From positions 1-64,000 of the forward strand of contig CAZYQE010000001.1 of NCBI GenBank assembly GCA_964650315.1: 64,000 bases of DNA. Reading direction: 5' to 3'. The notes beneath the pieces were generated by a model. The model was given only the letters and a program-made list of their open reading frames with translations, was not told the origin of the DNA and ran no database searches. Positions 15,075 to 24,122 of the stretch are shown here, in pieces. Each line of letters opens with the position of its first letter. Position 1 is the first letter of the stretch. The translations under genes were made by a program, and so were the position numbers. The DNA is from CAJMSU01 sp964650315 (GTDB taxonomy: Bacteria; Bacillota_I; Bacilli_A; RF39; UBA660).

Positions 15075-16949
15075 ATGTTAGTATATGAGGGAATTAAATC
15101 AGATTTTATTAACGATGTTAATTTAAATATGATTGTTGATAAAATTTATGATAGATATAGACAATTTTTTGGTAGAACAAGTGAATCTCAATTAAACTCA
15201 TGGAAAAACTCAATGCAATATATGAGAGGTGTATTGGATGATCAAGAAATACCTAATAATGCAGGTATTGCAATAGAGTTTAATATACCGACAACATCTA
15301 AAAGAATAGATTTTATTATTTCAGGTAGAAATAATAAAAAAGATTCGGTAATTATAATAGAATTAAAACAATGGGAAACTTGTACTGCTGTTGAAGGTAA
15401 AGATGGTATTGTATCTACATTTACTGGTGGAGGTATAAGAGAAGTTGCACATCCATCTTATCAGGCTATGAGTTATGCTAATTTAATAAAAGATTTTAAT
15501 GAAACAGTACAATTAGATGAAATAGGACTATATCCATGTGCATTCTTACATAATTATGACCTAAGAGATGATGATCCTATTTGTAGTAGTCAATATCAAG
15601 ACTATATTAATGAAGCACCTATGTTTGGAACCAATGATTTTGAAAAATTAAGAAAATTTATTAAAAAGTATATTACTGAAGGTGATGATAGAGAATTATT
15701 ATATAAAATAGAAAATGGTAAAATTAGGCCTTCAAAAAGATTACAAGATTCGCTATCTAAAATGCTACAGGGTAATAAAGAATTTAACATGATAGATGAA
15801 CAAAAAGTAGTATATGAGGATGCTATTAGAATGTCAATTGATACATTATCAAGTAATGATAAAAATGTACTAGTAGTTCAAGGAGGACCTGGTACTGGTA
15901 AATCAGTTCTTGCTATTAATTTATTAGTTGAATTAACTAATAGAAATATGACAAGTTTTTATGTAACCAAAAATGCGGCACCAAGGGCAGTATTTCGAGA
16001 TAAATTAAAAGGTACATTTAAAATGACATATATTAATAATTTATTTCAAGGATCTGGACAATTTACAGAGTCTGAAAGAGATGAAGTTGATGTTTTGATA
16101 GTAGATGAAGCACATAGATTAAATGCTAAATCTGGTATGTTTCAAAATTTAGGTGAAAATCAAATAAAAGAAATTATTAATGCATCTAAGTTTTCAATAT
16201 TCTTTATAGATGAAGATCAAAGAGTAACTTTGAAAGATGTTGGTACAGTAGATGAGATAAAGAAATATGCTAAAGAATTAGATGCTGGTATTAGAATAGT
16301 AGAATTAGAAAGTCAATTTAGATGTAATGGTTCTGATGGTTATTTATCTTGGTTAGATAATTTGTTAGAAATTAGAAAAACAGCTAATTTTGATGATATG
16401 GATTTTGATTATGATTTTAGAGTTTTAGATGATCCTAATGAAGTTAGAAGACTAATTGAAGAAAAAAATAAAAAGAATAATAAATCCAGATTGGTAGCTG
16501 GATATTGTTGGGATTGGATCAAAGAAGGTAAAAATAATAGTGATGTTTATGATATAGTGATTCCAGAATATAATTTTAAAATGAGTTGGAATTTAGGTGA
16601 TTCACAAACATGGGCAATTGATCCAATGTCAGTAAACGAAATAGGCTGTATACATACTTGTCAAGGATTAGAGTTTGATTATGTTGGGGTTATAATTGGT
16701 GATGATATAAGATATGAAGATGGTCATATTGTTACAGATTATACAAAAAGAGCTAAAACAGATCAATCATTAAAAGGCATCAACAAAATAGCAAAAGAAC
16801 AGGGGCAAGATAAAGCAAATGAAATAGCTGATAATATAATTAAAAATACTTATAGAACATTAATGACAAGAGGCATGAAGGGTTGTTATGTTTATTGCGT
16901 TGACAAAAAACTGCAAAACTATTTAAAAAACAATATAAATATGTTATAA
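15075..16949 (+). CDS. Nuclease-helicase fusion: PD-(D/E)xK domain plus DUF2075 ATPase
   Basis: The N-terminal 130 residues have a restriction-type nuclease motif: Asp79 in KRIDFIIS and Glu96-x-Lys98 in IIIELKQWE. Residues about 255-620 form a superfamily-1-like helicase of the DUF2075 (Schlafen-like) group: Walker A GGPGTGKS at 270-277, Walker B LIVDEAH at 341-347, FFIDEDQR, SQFRCNGSDGY, the IHTCQGLEFDYVGVI motif and TYRTLMTRGMKG near the end. It is the last gene of the MazG operon. The set resembles uncharacterised defence operons. Role in defence is inference; the domains are clear. Confidence 0.88.
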   Translation: MLVYEGIKSDFINDVNLNMIVDKIYDRYRQFFGRTSESQLNSWKNSMQYMRGVLDDQEIPNNAGIAIEFNIPTTSKRIDFIISGRNNKKDSVIIIELKQWETCTAVEGKDGIVSTFTGGGIREVAHPSYQAMSYANLIKDFNETVQLDEIGLYPCAFLHNYDLRDDDPICSSQYQDYINEAPMFGTNDFEKLRKFIKKYITEGDDRELLYKIENGKIRPSKRLQDSLSKMLQGNKEFNMIDEQKVVYEDAIRMSIDTLSSNDKNVLVVQGGPGTGKSVLAINLLVELTNRNMTSFYVTKNAAPRAVFRDKLKGTFKMTYINNLFQGSGQFTESERDEVDVLIVDEAHRLNAKSGMFQNLGENQIKEIINASKFSIFFIDEDQRVTLKDVGTVDEIKKYAKELDAGIRIVELESQFRCNGSDGYLSWLDNLLEIRKTANFDDMDFDYDFRVLDDPNEVRRLIEEKNKKNNKSRLVAGYCWDWIKEGKNNSDVYDIVIPEYNFKMSWNLGDSQTWAIDPMSVNEIGCIHTCQGLEFDYVGVIIGDDIRYEDGHIVTDYTKRAKTDQSLKGINKIAKEQGQDKANEIADNIIKNTYRTLMTRGMKGCYVYCVDKKLQNYLKNNINML

Positions 16950-16960
16950 TCTATTTAATA

Positions 16961-17010
16961 AAAAGCGCTAGTACAGGCTTTGTAAAGAAGTTTTTGTATT
17001 GGCGTTTTTT
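16961..17010 (+). terminator. Two-part hairpin terminator after the nuclease-helicase gene
   Basis: CGCTAGTAC pairs with GTATTGGCG (two G-T pairs) around an inner CTTT/AAAG hairpin, followed by six T. GGAGG for the KAP gene follows directly. Confidence 0.6.
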
Positions 17011-17029
17011 AGTAGTAGGAGGTAGAAGT

Positions 17030-18319
17030 ATGGAAATAAAAAAAGTATCAAGAGAAAATGATATAAAGGTATTATTTGAAATTATTGATCATAGGAAAGA
17101 TTATAAAGAAATTAGTGAAAATGGTTTAGTAATTTTATTAAACGGATCTTGGGGTTCTGGAAAAACAATGTTTCTTAAAGATCTAGAAGAGTATATTAAT
17201 AATAGTGATAATTATGACTTATTTACTACTTACAATTCATATAATTATGACTTCTATGAAAATGCTTATTTACCTTTTTTTGCAAGTATAGAAGATAAAG
17301 TAAAACTGGGTAAGGATTTCGGAAAGTTAATAAAAAGTACTAGTAAAGATTTTTTAAATGGTATTGTCAGTGTCTCTTATGCTGTTACAAAAGAATTTTT
17401 TAGAAAAAAATTTGATATTGATTTAGATGATATTAAAGATAATATGATTGAGATTCAAAATGAAGAGTATCTTAAAAATTTTGAAGATTTTAAACATTGT
17501 AAAGAAAAAGTTAAAACGAAATTAATAGAATATTGTGAGGAGAAACCACAAATAATTATAATAGATGAATTAGATAGGTGTAAACCAAGCTTTGCTATGG
17601 AAACACTTGAAATAATTAAACATTTTTTTGATATAGAGAATTGCATTTTTGTTATTGCTATAGATAAGCTACAATTACAAGAATCCGCAAAAACTATATA
17701 TGGTCAAAAAATGGATAGTGAAAAATATTTTAGTAAATTTTTTGATTATCAATACAATCTATTACCATTAAACTTTAATGAAATAATTGATACATCTGGA
17801 ATTGAAGATTTAGAAGAAATTATAAATAGAAGTACTACCATATTTAATCATTTGAAAGTTTCCTCTAGGGATTCTAAAAAGATATTTAGTGAGTTTATAA
17901 ATAAATATAAAAAATACAGTACTGGTGATAATGTATGGACTAGTGACCAATCGGTAGTCATAATATTTTTGTTAACATTAAAATATGTAGATTTATTATT
18001 TTATACTGAGTTGATAAATGGTAATTTTGGTCGATTTAAAAATAAAATAACAGGCGATCTTAATCCAACAGCAAATAACTATATTAGATTATTGGGTATA
18101 TCAATTGGTAATCAAAAAAACTTTGATTATTTATGTAATAAAATAACTTATTCATTAGATAAAATTTACATGGATAAATCAAAAATAAATTCAACTGTAT
18201 TTCCTATTGATGATGAATATGAACAGAGTAAATCTATTACAAAAGAATTGATGAGTTATATTCCGCAAATTGAGCCAAATATTACATATAAACAAACAAT
18301 AGAAAAAATAATTAATTAA
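17030..18319 (+). CDS. KAP family P-loop NTPase
   Basis: Walker A is GSWGSGKT at residues 39-46 and Walker B is IIIIDELDRCKP at 175-186, the classic KAP signature. The DxLD-R-K-P form and the following VIAIDKLQLQESA agree. There is no membrane insert, unlike many KAP proteins, so this one is likely soluble. I start it at the ATG at 17030, directly downstream of AGTAGGAGGT; an upstream in-frame ATG at 16994 lies inside the terminator region. KAP NTPases are recurrent in phage-defence loci. The neighbour at 18390 may be its effector. Confidence 0.88.
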   Translation: MEIKKVSRENDIKVLFEIIDHRKDYKEISENGLVILLNGSWGSGKTMFLKDLEEYINNSDNYDLFTTYNSYNYDFYENAYLPFFASIEDKVKLGKDFGKLIKSTSKDFLNGIVSVSYAVTKEFFRKKFDIDLDDIKDNMIEIQNEEYLKNFEDFKHCKEKVKTKLIEYCEEKPQIIIIDELDRCKPSFAMETLEIIKHFFDIENCIFVIAIDKLQLQESAKTIYGQKMDSEKYFSKFFDYQYNLLPLNFNEIIDTSGIEDLEEIINRSTTIFNHLKVSSRDSKKIFSEFINKYKKYSTGDNVWTSDQSVVIIFLLTLKYVDLLFYTELINGNFGRFKNKITGDLNPTANNYIRLLGISIGNQKNFDYLCNKITYSLDKIYMDKSKINSTVFPIDDEYEQSKSITKELMSYIPQIEPNITYKQTIEKIIN

Positions 18320-18389
18320 TTTGTAGCAAAATTTCTAACAAACTATATATGATATATTTTTAATAGAAATAGTAAAAGGAGCGGATGTA

Positions 18390-19493
18390 GTGAAAGACAA
18401 TATTAAAACAATAAAATATTCAATTTGTAATGAAAAATTTAAATATAATTTAGTAAAATCAGAACTTAAAAAAGGTAGTTTAATTTCAAAAAAAGAGCAT
18501 CCAATAAAAGAAGTAGAAGATTATAAAAAAAGATTACTAAATAGGAGATATATAAAAGAGTATAATAGTAATAACTATGTTTTAAAAAAAACCATTAACA
18601 CAGGTGGACTTATGGCATATAATCTTCATTCTGATGAATTAAAAAAAGGATTTGAAATAGATTATTCAATTGTAATTAACAATAACGATAATAAATTAAA
18701 TGATGAATTTAGATATAAAAATATATATACTACCGATTCTATAATTCATATAAATGTAGACATGTGTGCATATAAATTAAAGAAAATTAGTAAGCTAGAA
18801 CTAAATTTTAGTTTTATATCTGGACATAACGCTGATCATTTTACACCGATAGAAAAAACAGTAAAAGAATTATTAATAAAACATTCATATATTAGTGAAC
18901 AAGCACGGCACGGCATAGCAAATATGAAAGAATGTGATATTGTTGATGACTTAAATAATAAACAAATTGAAGTAGTAACAGAATTTAAAAATAGGTTAAA
19001 AAAACATAAGACACCACATAAGAATATCGACTTATTTATTCTTGAATTTGTTGATAGTAATTTAATAGATACCTCTAAAGCTTTAATAGAAAAATTTTTG
19101 AAAAAATCATATACAGATAAGTATGAAAAACAAATAGCTATATTTTGTCTTGGAAATACACAAGCAGTGAAAACAATGTTAGAACAATTAATAAGTAATT
19201 TGAAAAAGAAACCAATCAAAAACCATTTTAAAAAATTATATATCTTATTTTATGATGTCATAACTGAAGAATATTATTGGTACCCAACGCCTGAAAATCG
19301 TATTGAAAAAATTGATAATCTTCAGGATAAAATTATTTATAAAACTAATGTAAACTATAATGATATGCATATTGGAGAAAAATATTTGATAGAATGTGAG
19401 AATATATTTACTTCAGAAACTATGGTTGCCTATTTATCAAAAGAAGAGATTATGGATTTTGCTAGTAAAATAAAATTAATTATATATAATTAA
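18390..19493 (+). CDS. Unknown protein with a possible ExK nuclease motif
   Basis: I do not recognise this 367-residue family. The most conserved-looking part is residues 152-205: IEKTVKELLIKHSYISEQAR, HGIANMKECDIVDD, then QIEVVTEFKNRL. An acidic DIVDD followed by Glu198-x-Lys200 would fit a PD-(D/E)xK nuclease. The C-terminal half has strand-helix alternation but no further motif. A GTG start is used, preceded by AAAAGGAGCGGATGTA. It follows the KAP gene by 70 bases and precedes a terminator, so it could be the effector of a two-gene defence module. Confidence 0.55.
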   Translation: MKDNIKTIKYSICNEKFKYNLVKSELKKGSLISKKEHPIKEVEDYKKRLLNRRYIKEYNSNNYVLKKTINTGGLMAYNLHSDELKKGFEIDYSIVINNNDNKLNDEFRYKNIYTTDSIIHINVDMCAYKLKKISKLELNFSFISGHNADHFTPIEKTVKELLIKHSYISEQARHGIANMKECDIVDDLNNKQIEVVTEFKNRLKKHKTPHKNIDLFILEFVDSNLIDTSKALIEKFLKKSYTDKYEKQIAIFCLGNTQAVKTMLEQLISNLKKKPIKNHFKKLYILFYDVITEEYYWYPTPENRIEKIDNLQDKIIYKTNVNYNDMHIGEKYLIECENIFTSETMVAYLSKEEIMDFASKIKLIIYN

Positions 19494-19514
19494 AAGAGCT
19501 AAAAAGCTCTTTTT
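19494..19514 (+). terminator. Terminator closing the defence island
   Basis: AAAGAGCT pairs with AGCTCTTT across a four-base loop, followed by TTC-rich sequence. An extended -10 TGTTATAAT follows at 19535. Confidence 0.85.
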
Positions 19515-19565
19515 CTTTATAATAATTATTAATATGTTATAATGAATTTATAAAGGAGTGATGGT

Positions 19566-20459
19566 ATGGAGTCTGTATTAAAGACTAATGGTGTCATTAA
19601 GAAGTTTGGTAATAATACTATTCTTAATGGTATTAATATGAATATCAATAAGGGTGATATATATGGCTTTATTGGTAAGAATGGTTCTGGTAAGACTACT
19701 TTTATGAGGGTTGTTTTATCTTTAACTCAAAAGAATGATGGTGAGGTAGTATTCTTTAATGATAAGAAGATTGAGGATGTTGGTTTAAAGGTTGGTTCTT
19801 TGATTGAAACACCTGGGTTATATAAGAATGCTTCTGCATATGAGAATTTAAAAAGGTTTTCTATTCTTTATGGAGCAGATGAATCTAAGATTAATGAATT
19901 ATTAGAATTAGTTGGTTTAGCTAATACTGGTAATAGGAAGGCTAAGGATTTTTCTTTAGGTATGAGACAAAGGTTAGGTATTGCGATAGCTTTATTAGGT
20001 GATCCTGAATTCTTATTATTAGATGAACCTATTAATGGATTAGATCCAGAGGGTATTAAGGAGATTAGAGATGTTATTGTTAAACTTAATAAGGAAAAGA
20101 ATATTACGTTTTTAATATCTTCTCATTTATTAGATGAGTTATCTAAAATAGTTACTAAATATGGTATTTTAAATAATGGTGTATTACTTGAAGAAATTAG
20201 TGCAGAGGAATTAAAGGAGAAATGTACTAATAAATTAATTATTGAATGTGATGATCCTAAGAAAGCTAAAAAGATATTATCTAGTAGTGTTAATGAGAAG
20301 GATATTATTATTAAGTCTAATAGATTAGAAATTCTTTCTAATGTTGAGGATGCAGTTAAGTTTAATAAAGAATTAGTTAAGAAAGATATTTCTGTTAGTG
20401 CTTTATATCCTAATTATGATAGTTTAGAAGAATATTTTATGAAAAGGATAGGTGATTAA
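19566..20459 (+). CDS. ABC transporter ATP-binding protein (bacitracin-export type)
   Basis: Walker A is GKNGSGKTT near residue 39, the signature is SLGMRQRLGIA near 138, and Walker B is FLLLDEPINGLDPEG near 156, with the switch His in SSHLLDE. The C-terminal extension of about 80 residues is typical of BcrA-like ATPases. AAAGGAGTGAT precedes the ATG. Its codons use more AAG and GTT than neighbouring genes, which may mark a different origin or expression level. It pairs with the permease two bases downstream, forming an exporter of peptides, lipids or antibiotics. Confidence 0.93.
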   Translation: MESVLKTNGVIKKFGNNTILNGINMNINKGDIYGFIGKNGSGKTTFMRVVLSLTQKNDGEVVFFNDKKIEDVGLKVGSLIETPGLYKNASAYENLKRFSILYGADESKINELLELVGLANTGNRKAKDFSLGMRQRLGIAIALLGDPEFLLLDEPINGLDPEGIKEIRDVIVKLNKEKNITFLISSHLLDELSKIVTKYGILNNGVLLEEISAEELKEKCTNKLIIECDDPKKAKKILSSSVNEKDIIIKSNRLEILSNVEDAVKFNKELVKKDISVSALYPNYDSLEEYFMKRIGD

Positions 20460-20461
20460 TA

Positions 20462-21178
20462 ATGAAGAAATTAGTTAAGTTACAAGTAAGAAATATATTT
20501 CATAATAAGTTATTTTATGTATGTTTAATTTTAACATTATTAACTACCAATGTTATTACATTTTTAGTATCATTATTTGGTAAGAATGCACAAACTGCAA
20601 CTGTATGTTCTCAAATTATTAATTTATTTAATAGTGAAGTAAGTATTATAGGTATGTTATTTATTACTATCTTTTGTACTTTCGATTTTAGTGAAGGTAC
20701 TACTAAAAATATTATTGGTAGAGGATATAGTAGAATTAAGCTTTTAATATCTAAATATATTGGTTCTTTTATTGGTATAATTACAATAGATTTAATATCA
20801 GTAATTTTTATATTCTTATTATATGCTAAGAATGGTATAGGATGGGATCCTAGTATAGGTTTAGTTATACCTTTTAGTATAATTAAAATAATTGCTTTTA
20901 TTACTATTTATGCAACTATAGCTTTTGTATTTGAAAAGACTAGTATTGCGATAGTTACTAATACTGTTCTACCTAATATGATTACTTTATTATTTGGTAT
21001 GTCTGATACTAATCTACATACTCATATGAGTAAGTATTGGATTGAAAATGTAGGTAGTAAGTTTGCTTCTAAAGCAACTATTGCTAATATGGGATTTCCT
21101 CTTATAATGTATGTTATATATATTGTATTATTTGTTGGAGTTGGAATGTATCTTACAAATAAAAAAGATATTAAGTAA
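20462..21178 (+). CDS. ABC transporter permease (ABC-2 type)
   Basis: About six membrane helices are predicted in 238 residues. The layout is that of BcrB/ABC-2 permeases: an N-terminal cytoplasmic stretch, a helix, a loop with DFSEGTTKNIIGRGYSRIK leading back into the membrane, and a final helix ending TNKKDIK. The coupling-loop motif supports interaction with the preceding ATPase. It is followed by a terminator. Confidence 0.9.
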   Translation: MKKLVKLQVRNIFHNKLFYVCLILTLLTTNVITFLVSLFGKNAQTATVCSQIINLFNSEVSIIGMLFITIFCTFDFSEGTTKNIIGRGYSRIKLLISKYIGSFIGIITIDLISVIFIFLLYAKNGIGWDPSIGLVIPFSIIKIIAFITIYATIAFVFEKTSIAIVTNTVLPNMITLLFGMSDTNLHTHMSKYWIENVGSKFASKATIANMGFPLIMYVIYIVLFVGVGMYLTNKKDIK

Positions 21179-21183
21179 AATTG

Positions 21184-21208
21184 TAAAACCACTAATAAGT
21201 GGTTTTTT
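21184..21208 (+). terminator. Terminator after the ABC exporter, fused to a promoter
   Basis: AAAACCACT pairs with AGTGGTTTT around a five-base loop. The T-run runs straight into the extended -10 TGTTATAAT at 21210-21218. Confidence 0.85.
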
Positions 21209-21236
21209 ATGTTATAATTAATGTAGAGGTGATTAT

Positions 21237-21656
21237 ATGGACGATATAATTAAACAATGTATTGATGGAAGAATGAGTGTATTTAATAATTATAATATTA
21301 CTGATGAGTCTGTTTTAAAGAAAATAGATGATTTATCTAAGAAGATAAATGAGTTTGGAGAAGGATGTAAGGACGCAATGGAGTTTAATGATAAGTTCAT
21401 GAAGAGTCCTTTAAATGACGAGTATAATAACTTAATAGTAGAGGTAGCTAAAGGTGAAGTAGACATTCCTAAACCTAGTATTGGAGAAGCAGTAGCAGAT
21501 CGTGTTGCTACTAGTGTTAGAAATGAGGTTATGCCTTCACGTGCAGTTATGGCTGATAAAAGAGATCAAGCATTAAGAGATATTCCTGTAGTAGGGGATG
21601 CAATGCAAGCTAAACAAACTTTTGATTTATTTAAGAAATTTAAAAATAAGAAATAG
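21237..21656 (+). CDS. Unknown soluble 139-residue protein
   Basis: No family is recognised. The N-terminal two thirds look helical (SVLKKIDDLSKKINEFGEG), and the end reads VVGDAMQAKQTFDLFKKFKN with a basic tail. There is no signal peptide or membrane helix. AGAGGTGATTAT precedes the ATG and an extended -10 precedes that, so it is a stand-alone transcription unit ahead of two lipoprotein genes. Confidence 0.65.
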   Translation: MDDIIKQCIDGRMSVFNNYNITDESVLKKIDDLSKKINEFGEGCKDAMEFNDKFMKSPLNDEYNNLIVEVAKGEVDIPKPSIGEAVADRVATSVRNEVMPSRAVMADKRDQALRDIPVVGDAMQAKQTFDLFKKFKNKK

Positions 21657-21679
21657 TTATTGTTTATTTTTCTTTAATA

Positions 21680-21690
21680 AAGTATAATTA
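21680..21690 (+). promoter_or_regulatory. Promoter -10 of the lipoprotein genes
   Basis: TTGTTT near 21661 and TATAAT near 21684 are separated by 17 bases, upstream of an AAGGAG ribosome site. Box positions are approximate to a base or two. Confidence 0.55.
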
Positions 21691-21709
21691 GGATAGGAAG
21701 GAGTCGTTT

Positions 21710-22048
21710 ATGAAAAAGAAAATATTATTTAGTTTAGTTATTATTATAGGAGTTTTCGCATTAGTGGGATGTGGAACTAATATGGTAGGAAAATATAGTA
21801 TATATGAAGTATCAGAAGGAAAAACAACTTTTAAAGCAGATCAATTAAAGACTTTAGGAGTTGATTATAAATTAGAAGTTAAAGCTGATAAAACAGCTGT
21901 TATGAAATTAGCTGGTGAAAAGTATACTATGAAATATAATGATAAATATTTTACAACTAAAAATGATAAAACTAAATATACTTTTAAAGATGGAAAAATT
22001 ATCTTTTCTAAAGATAAGACAAAAATGATATTTAAAAAAGAAAATTAA
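21710..22048 (+). CDS. Small lipoprotein
   Basis: A lipoprotein signal peptide ends in the lipobox ALVGC at residues 17-21. The mature part of about 90 residues is a run of short beta strands (YKLEVKADKTAVMKLAGEKY, then YTFKDGKIIFSKDK) as in small beta-barrel or DUF-type lipoproteins of Firmicutes. AAGGAG precedes the ATG. It is followed 16 bases later by another lipoprotein gene, probably on one transcript. Function unknown. Confidence 0.8.
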   Translation: MKKKILFSLVIIIGVFALVGCGTNMVGKYSIYEVSEGKTTFKADQLKTLGVDYKLEVKADKTAVMKLAGEKYTMKYNDKYFTTKNDKTKYTFKDGKIIFSKDKTKMIFKKEN

Positions 22049-22064
22049 TTAGTGAGGTAGTAGT

Positions 22065-22808
22065 ATGAAAAAGATTAAATATTTATTATTAGTAATCGCA
22101 TTTATATTTTTAACTACAGGATGTGTAGAATTTAAATCTACAATGGAAATTAAGAAAGATAAATCTATGGATTTTTCTATTAGATATGCATTAGATACAT
22201 CTTATTTTGGTAATGAAGCTAATATAAAACCAGAAGAAAAGAAAAAGATGGAAAAACAAGGATTTACAGTTAAAGATTATAAGAAAGATAAAATGAAAGG
22301 TGTTGAGCTTACTAAAACTGTTAAGAATATAGATGATGTTAGTTCAACAAAAGCTACTCAATATAGTTTATCTGGAGTAGTAAGTGGTAAGAATAAATCA
22401 GATAAGTTATTTAAAGTTGAAAAAGGTTTCTTTAAGAATCATTATATAGCTAAATATGACTTTAATATGGGAGATAGTAGTGCAAGTAATGGTTCTAATA
22501 TGTCTAGTTATCTTAGTAATATGGATTTAAGTTTTGATGTTAAAGTTCCATATAAAGCTTTAAAGAATAATGCAAGTAAAGTTAGTAAAGATAAAAAGAC
22601 TTTGAAATGGGATTTAACTGATAGTAAGATTAAATCTATTGAATTTGAATTTGAACTATATAATACAACTAATATAATTATATGTGTAGTTTCTGGTATA
22701 GTTATTATAGGTGCTATAGTAGTAATAATTGTTGCATTAACTAAAAAGAATAAAAAAGAACCAGAAAAGAAAACTCCAAAGAAAAAGAAAACAAATAAAA
22801 AGAAGTAA
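22065..22808 (+). CDS. Lipoprotein with C-terminal membrane anchor
   Basis: The signal peptide ends in the lipobox FLTTGC. The mature protein opens with VEFKSTMEIKKDKSMDFSIR, which resembles LppM-type domain lipoproteins. A second membrane helix lies near residues 203-226 (IIICVVSGIVIIGAIVVIIV), followed by a lysine-rich cytoplasmic tail. The chain is therefore held at both ends on the outer face. GTGAGGTAGT precedes the ATG. Function is unknown. Confidence 0.8.
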   Translation: MKKIKYLLLVIAFIFLTTGCVEFKSTMEIKKDKSMDFSIRYALDTSYFGNEANIKPEEKKKMEKQGFTVKDYKKDKMKGVELTKTVKNIDDVSSTKATQYSLSGVVSGKNKSDKLFKVEKGFFKNHYIAKYDFNMGDSSASNGSNMSSYLSNMDLSFDVKVPYKALKNNASKVSKDKKTLKWDLTDSKIKSIEFEFELYNTTNIIICVVSGIVIIGAIVVIIVALTKKNKKEPEKKTPKKKKTNKKK

Positions 22809-22834
22809 GCAATTATAATTGCTTACTTTTTTCT
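22803..22834. terminator. Bidirectional terminator between convergent genes
   Basis: AAGTAAGCAAT pairs with ATTGCTTACTT across four bases. T-rich flanks serve the plus strand, and the complementary A-rich 5' side serves the minus-strand transglycosylase gene. Confidence 0.85.
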
Positions 22835-24006
22835 ATGTTATTTTCTAAAGTAATATTTATTTTATTATTATTCTCATCTAATATAGATATATTTTTATCT
22901 TTTATAAAACTAAATACATGTTCTACATATTCAGGATCTCCTGTATTTAAAAATGATCTATAATCTAACCATTTATTATTAGTAGGATCATTTTTTAATT
23001 CATTAAAGTCTATATGTTCTAATTCACTACAAGTTGCTAAAGACTTATTCATATTACCAGGACCAAAGTTATATGCTTGAACTGCTAATGGAATATTACT
23101 ATTATAACTATCTATACAATTTCTAAGTATCATAGCTCCTATTTTAATATTACTATCTAAATCACTTAATGTATTCATATCTACTTTTATAGAATCTTCT
23201 GTATTGGTTTCAAAGTTATGTGCAGATAAGTTTTCTCCTATATGAACATATTCTATTTGCATTATTCCTTTACCTGGTTGATTAGGGCTTAAATTATTAT
23301 AATGATCTCCAGAACTTTCTTGAGCAGCAATTGCCATAAGTAAATCTTTATCTAATCCATAAGCTTTTGCATACTTATTAAAAGTATCTTCATATCTTTT
23401 CGCATTACTTAATCTTTCACTATTTGTTCTATCTTCATATGAATAATTAAATGTTTTTTCTTCACTTAACATACTTTTTAATTCTTTATTATTTTTATGT
23501 ATTTTCTTAGAAGTGGTCTCATCATGTTTCTTAGTAGTAGTTTTATCTGTTTCTTTAACTGTCTCTTTTTTAGTTTCTTCTTTTGTAGTATTAGTCTCTT
23601 TATTAGTATTTATTTCTACTTGAGTAGTTGGATTATTAATACCAGAAGCTTGTTTTTGTAAAACACTAATTCCACAAATAGATATAAGTGCTGCAATAGA
23701 AGCAGCTGTTAATCTCTTCTTTATAGAATTATTTTTACGATTAACTTTCATATTAGATTTAATATTACCAATTATTTGAATATCATATTTAGATCTAGAA
23801 TTATACCATCTTTCATATTCATTAATAATTACATTAACATCATCTTCTATATAACATTCTTCATCTATATCATAACCATACTTACTACAAATCTTAAGTA
23901 ACTTTTTCAAATTCTTATAATTAGATACTGTTCTATGTGATTTTCCTTCTGTAATAGTCGCAACAAATTTATTATCTTTATTAAAATAAAAATCAATATA
24001 ATTCAT
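22813..24006 (-). CDS. SLT-type lytic transglycosylase, membrane-anchored
   Basis: The N-terminal 110 residues are cytoplasmic and look like a small DNA-binding-like domain (TEGKSHRTVSNYKNLKKLLK). A membrane helix follows (LTAASIAALISICGISVL), then a Thr/Lys/Glu linker, and the SLT domain from about residue 200. The catalytic Glu is in LLMAIAAQESSG, followed by GKGIMQIEYVHIG and VQAYNFGPGNM. I start at 24006, where TAGGTGATTAAA precedes ATG; an in-frame GTG three codons upstream lies inside that ribosome site. It cleaves peptidoglycan glycan strands. It is one of few minus-strand genes. Confidence 0.88.
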   Translation of the reverse strand: MNYIDFYFNKDNKFVATITEGKSHRTVSNYKNLKKLLKICSKYGYDIDEECYIEDDVNVIINEYERWYNSRSKYDIQIIGNIKSNMKVNRKNNSIKKRLTAASIAALISICGISVLQKQASGINNPTTQVEINTNKETNTTKEETKKETVKETDKTTTKKHDETTSKKIHKNNKELKSMLSEEKTFNYSYEDRTNSERLSNAKRYEDTFNKYAKAYGLDKDLLMAIAAQESSGDHYNNLSPNQPGKGIMQIEYVHIGENLSAHNFETNTEDSIKVDMNTLSDLDSNIKIGAMILRNCIDSYNSNIPLAVQAYNFGPGNMNKSLATCSELEHIDFNELKNDPTNNKWLDYRSFLNTGDPEYVEHVFSFIKDKNISILDENNNKINITLENNIEKSKQL

Positions 24007-24039
24007 TTTAATCACCTACAAATATAAGTTATCATATAT

Positions 24040-24067
24040 AAATACTATTACGCAAGTAATAGTATTT
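24040..24067. repeat. Hairpin with GCAA loop between divergent genes
   Basis: AAATACTATTAC and GTAATAGTATTT pair perfectly over 12 bases around GCAA, followed on the plus strand by a T-run. It may end plus-strand antisense transcription of the transglycosylase gene or act as an attenuator for the coat genes. Confidence 0.7.
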
Positions 24068-24122
24068 TATTTTTTGTTTAAAATAGTAAATAATGTACAT
24101 ATTAATACTAAGGAGGAATATT

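Noticed and set aside
18836..19219. Minus-strand open frame of 127 residues
   Set aside because: It is a shadow of the 367-residue gene at 18390, with no ribosome site of its own.
19566..21178. ABC exporter as part of the defence island
   Set aside because: It is separated by a terminator and its own promoter and is an ordinary export pair; only the codon use is slightly different.
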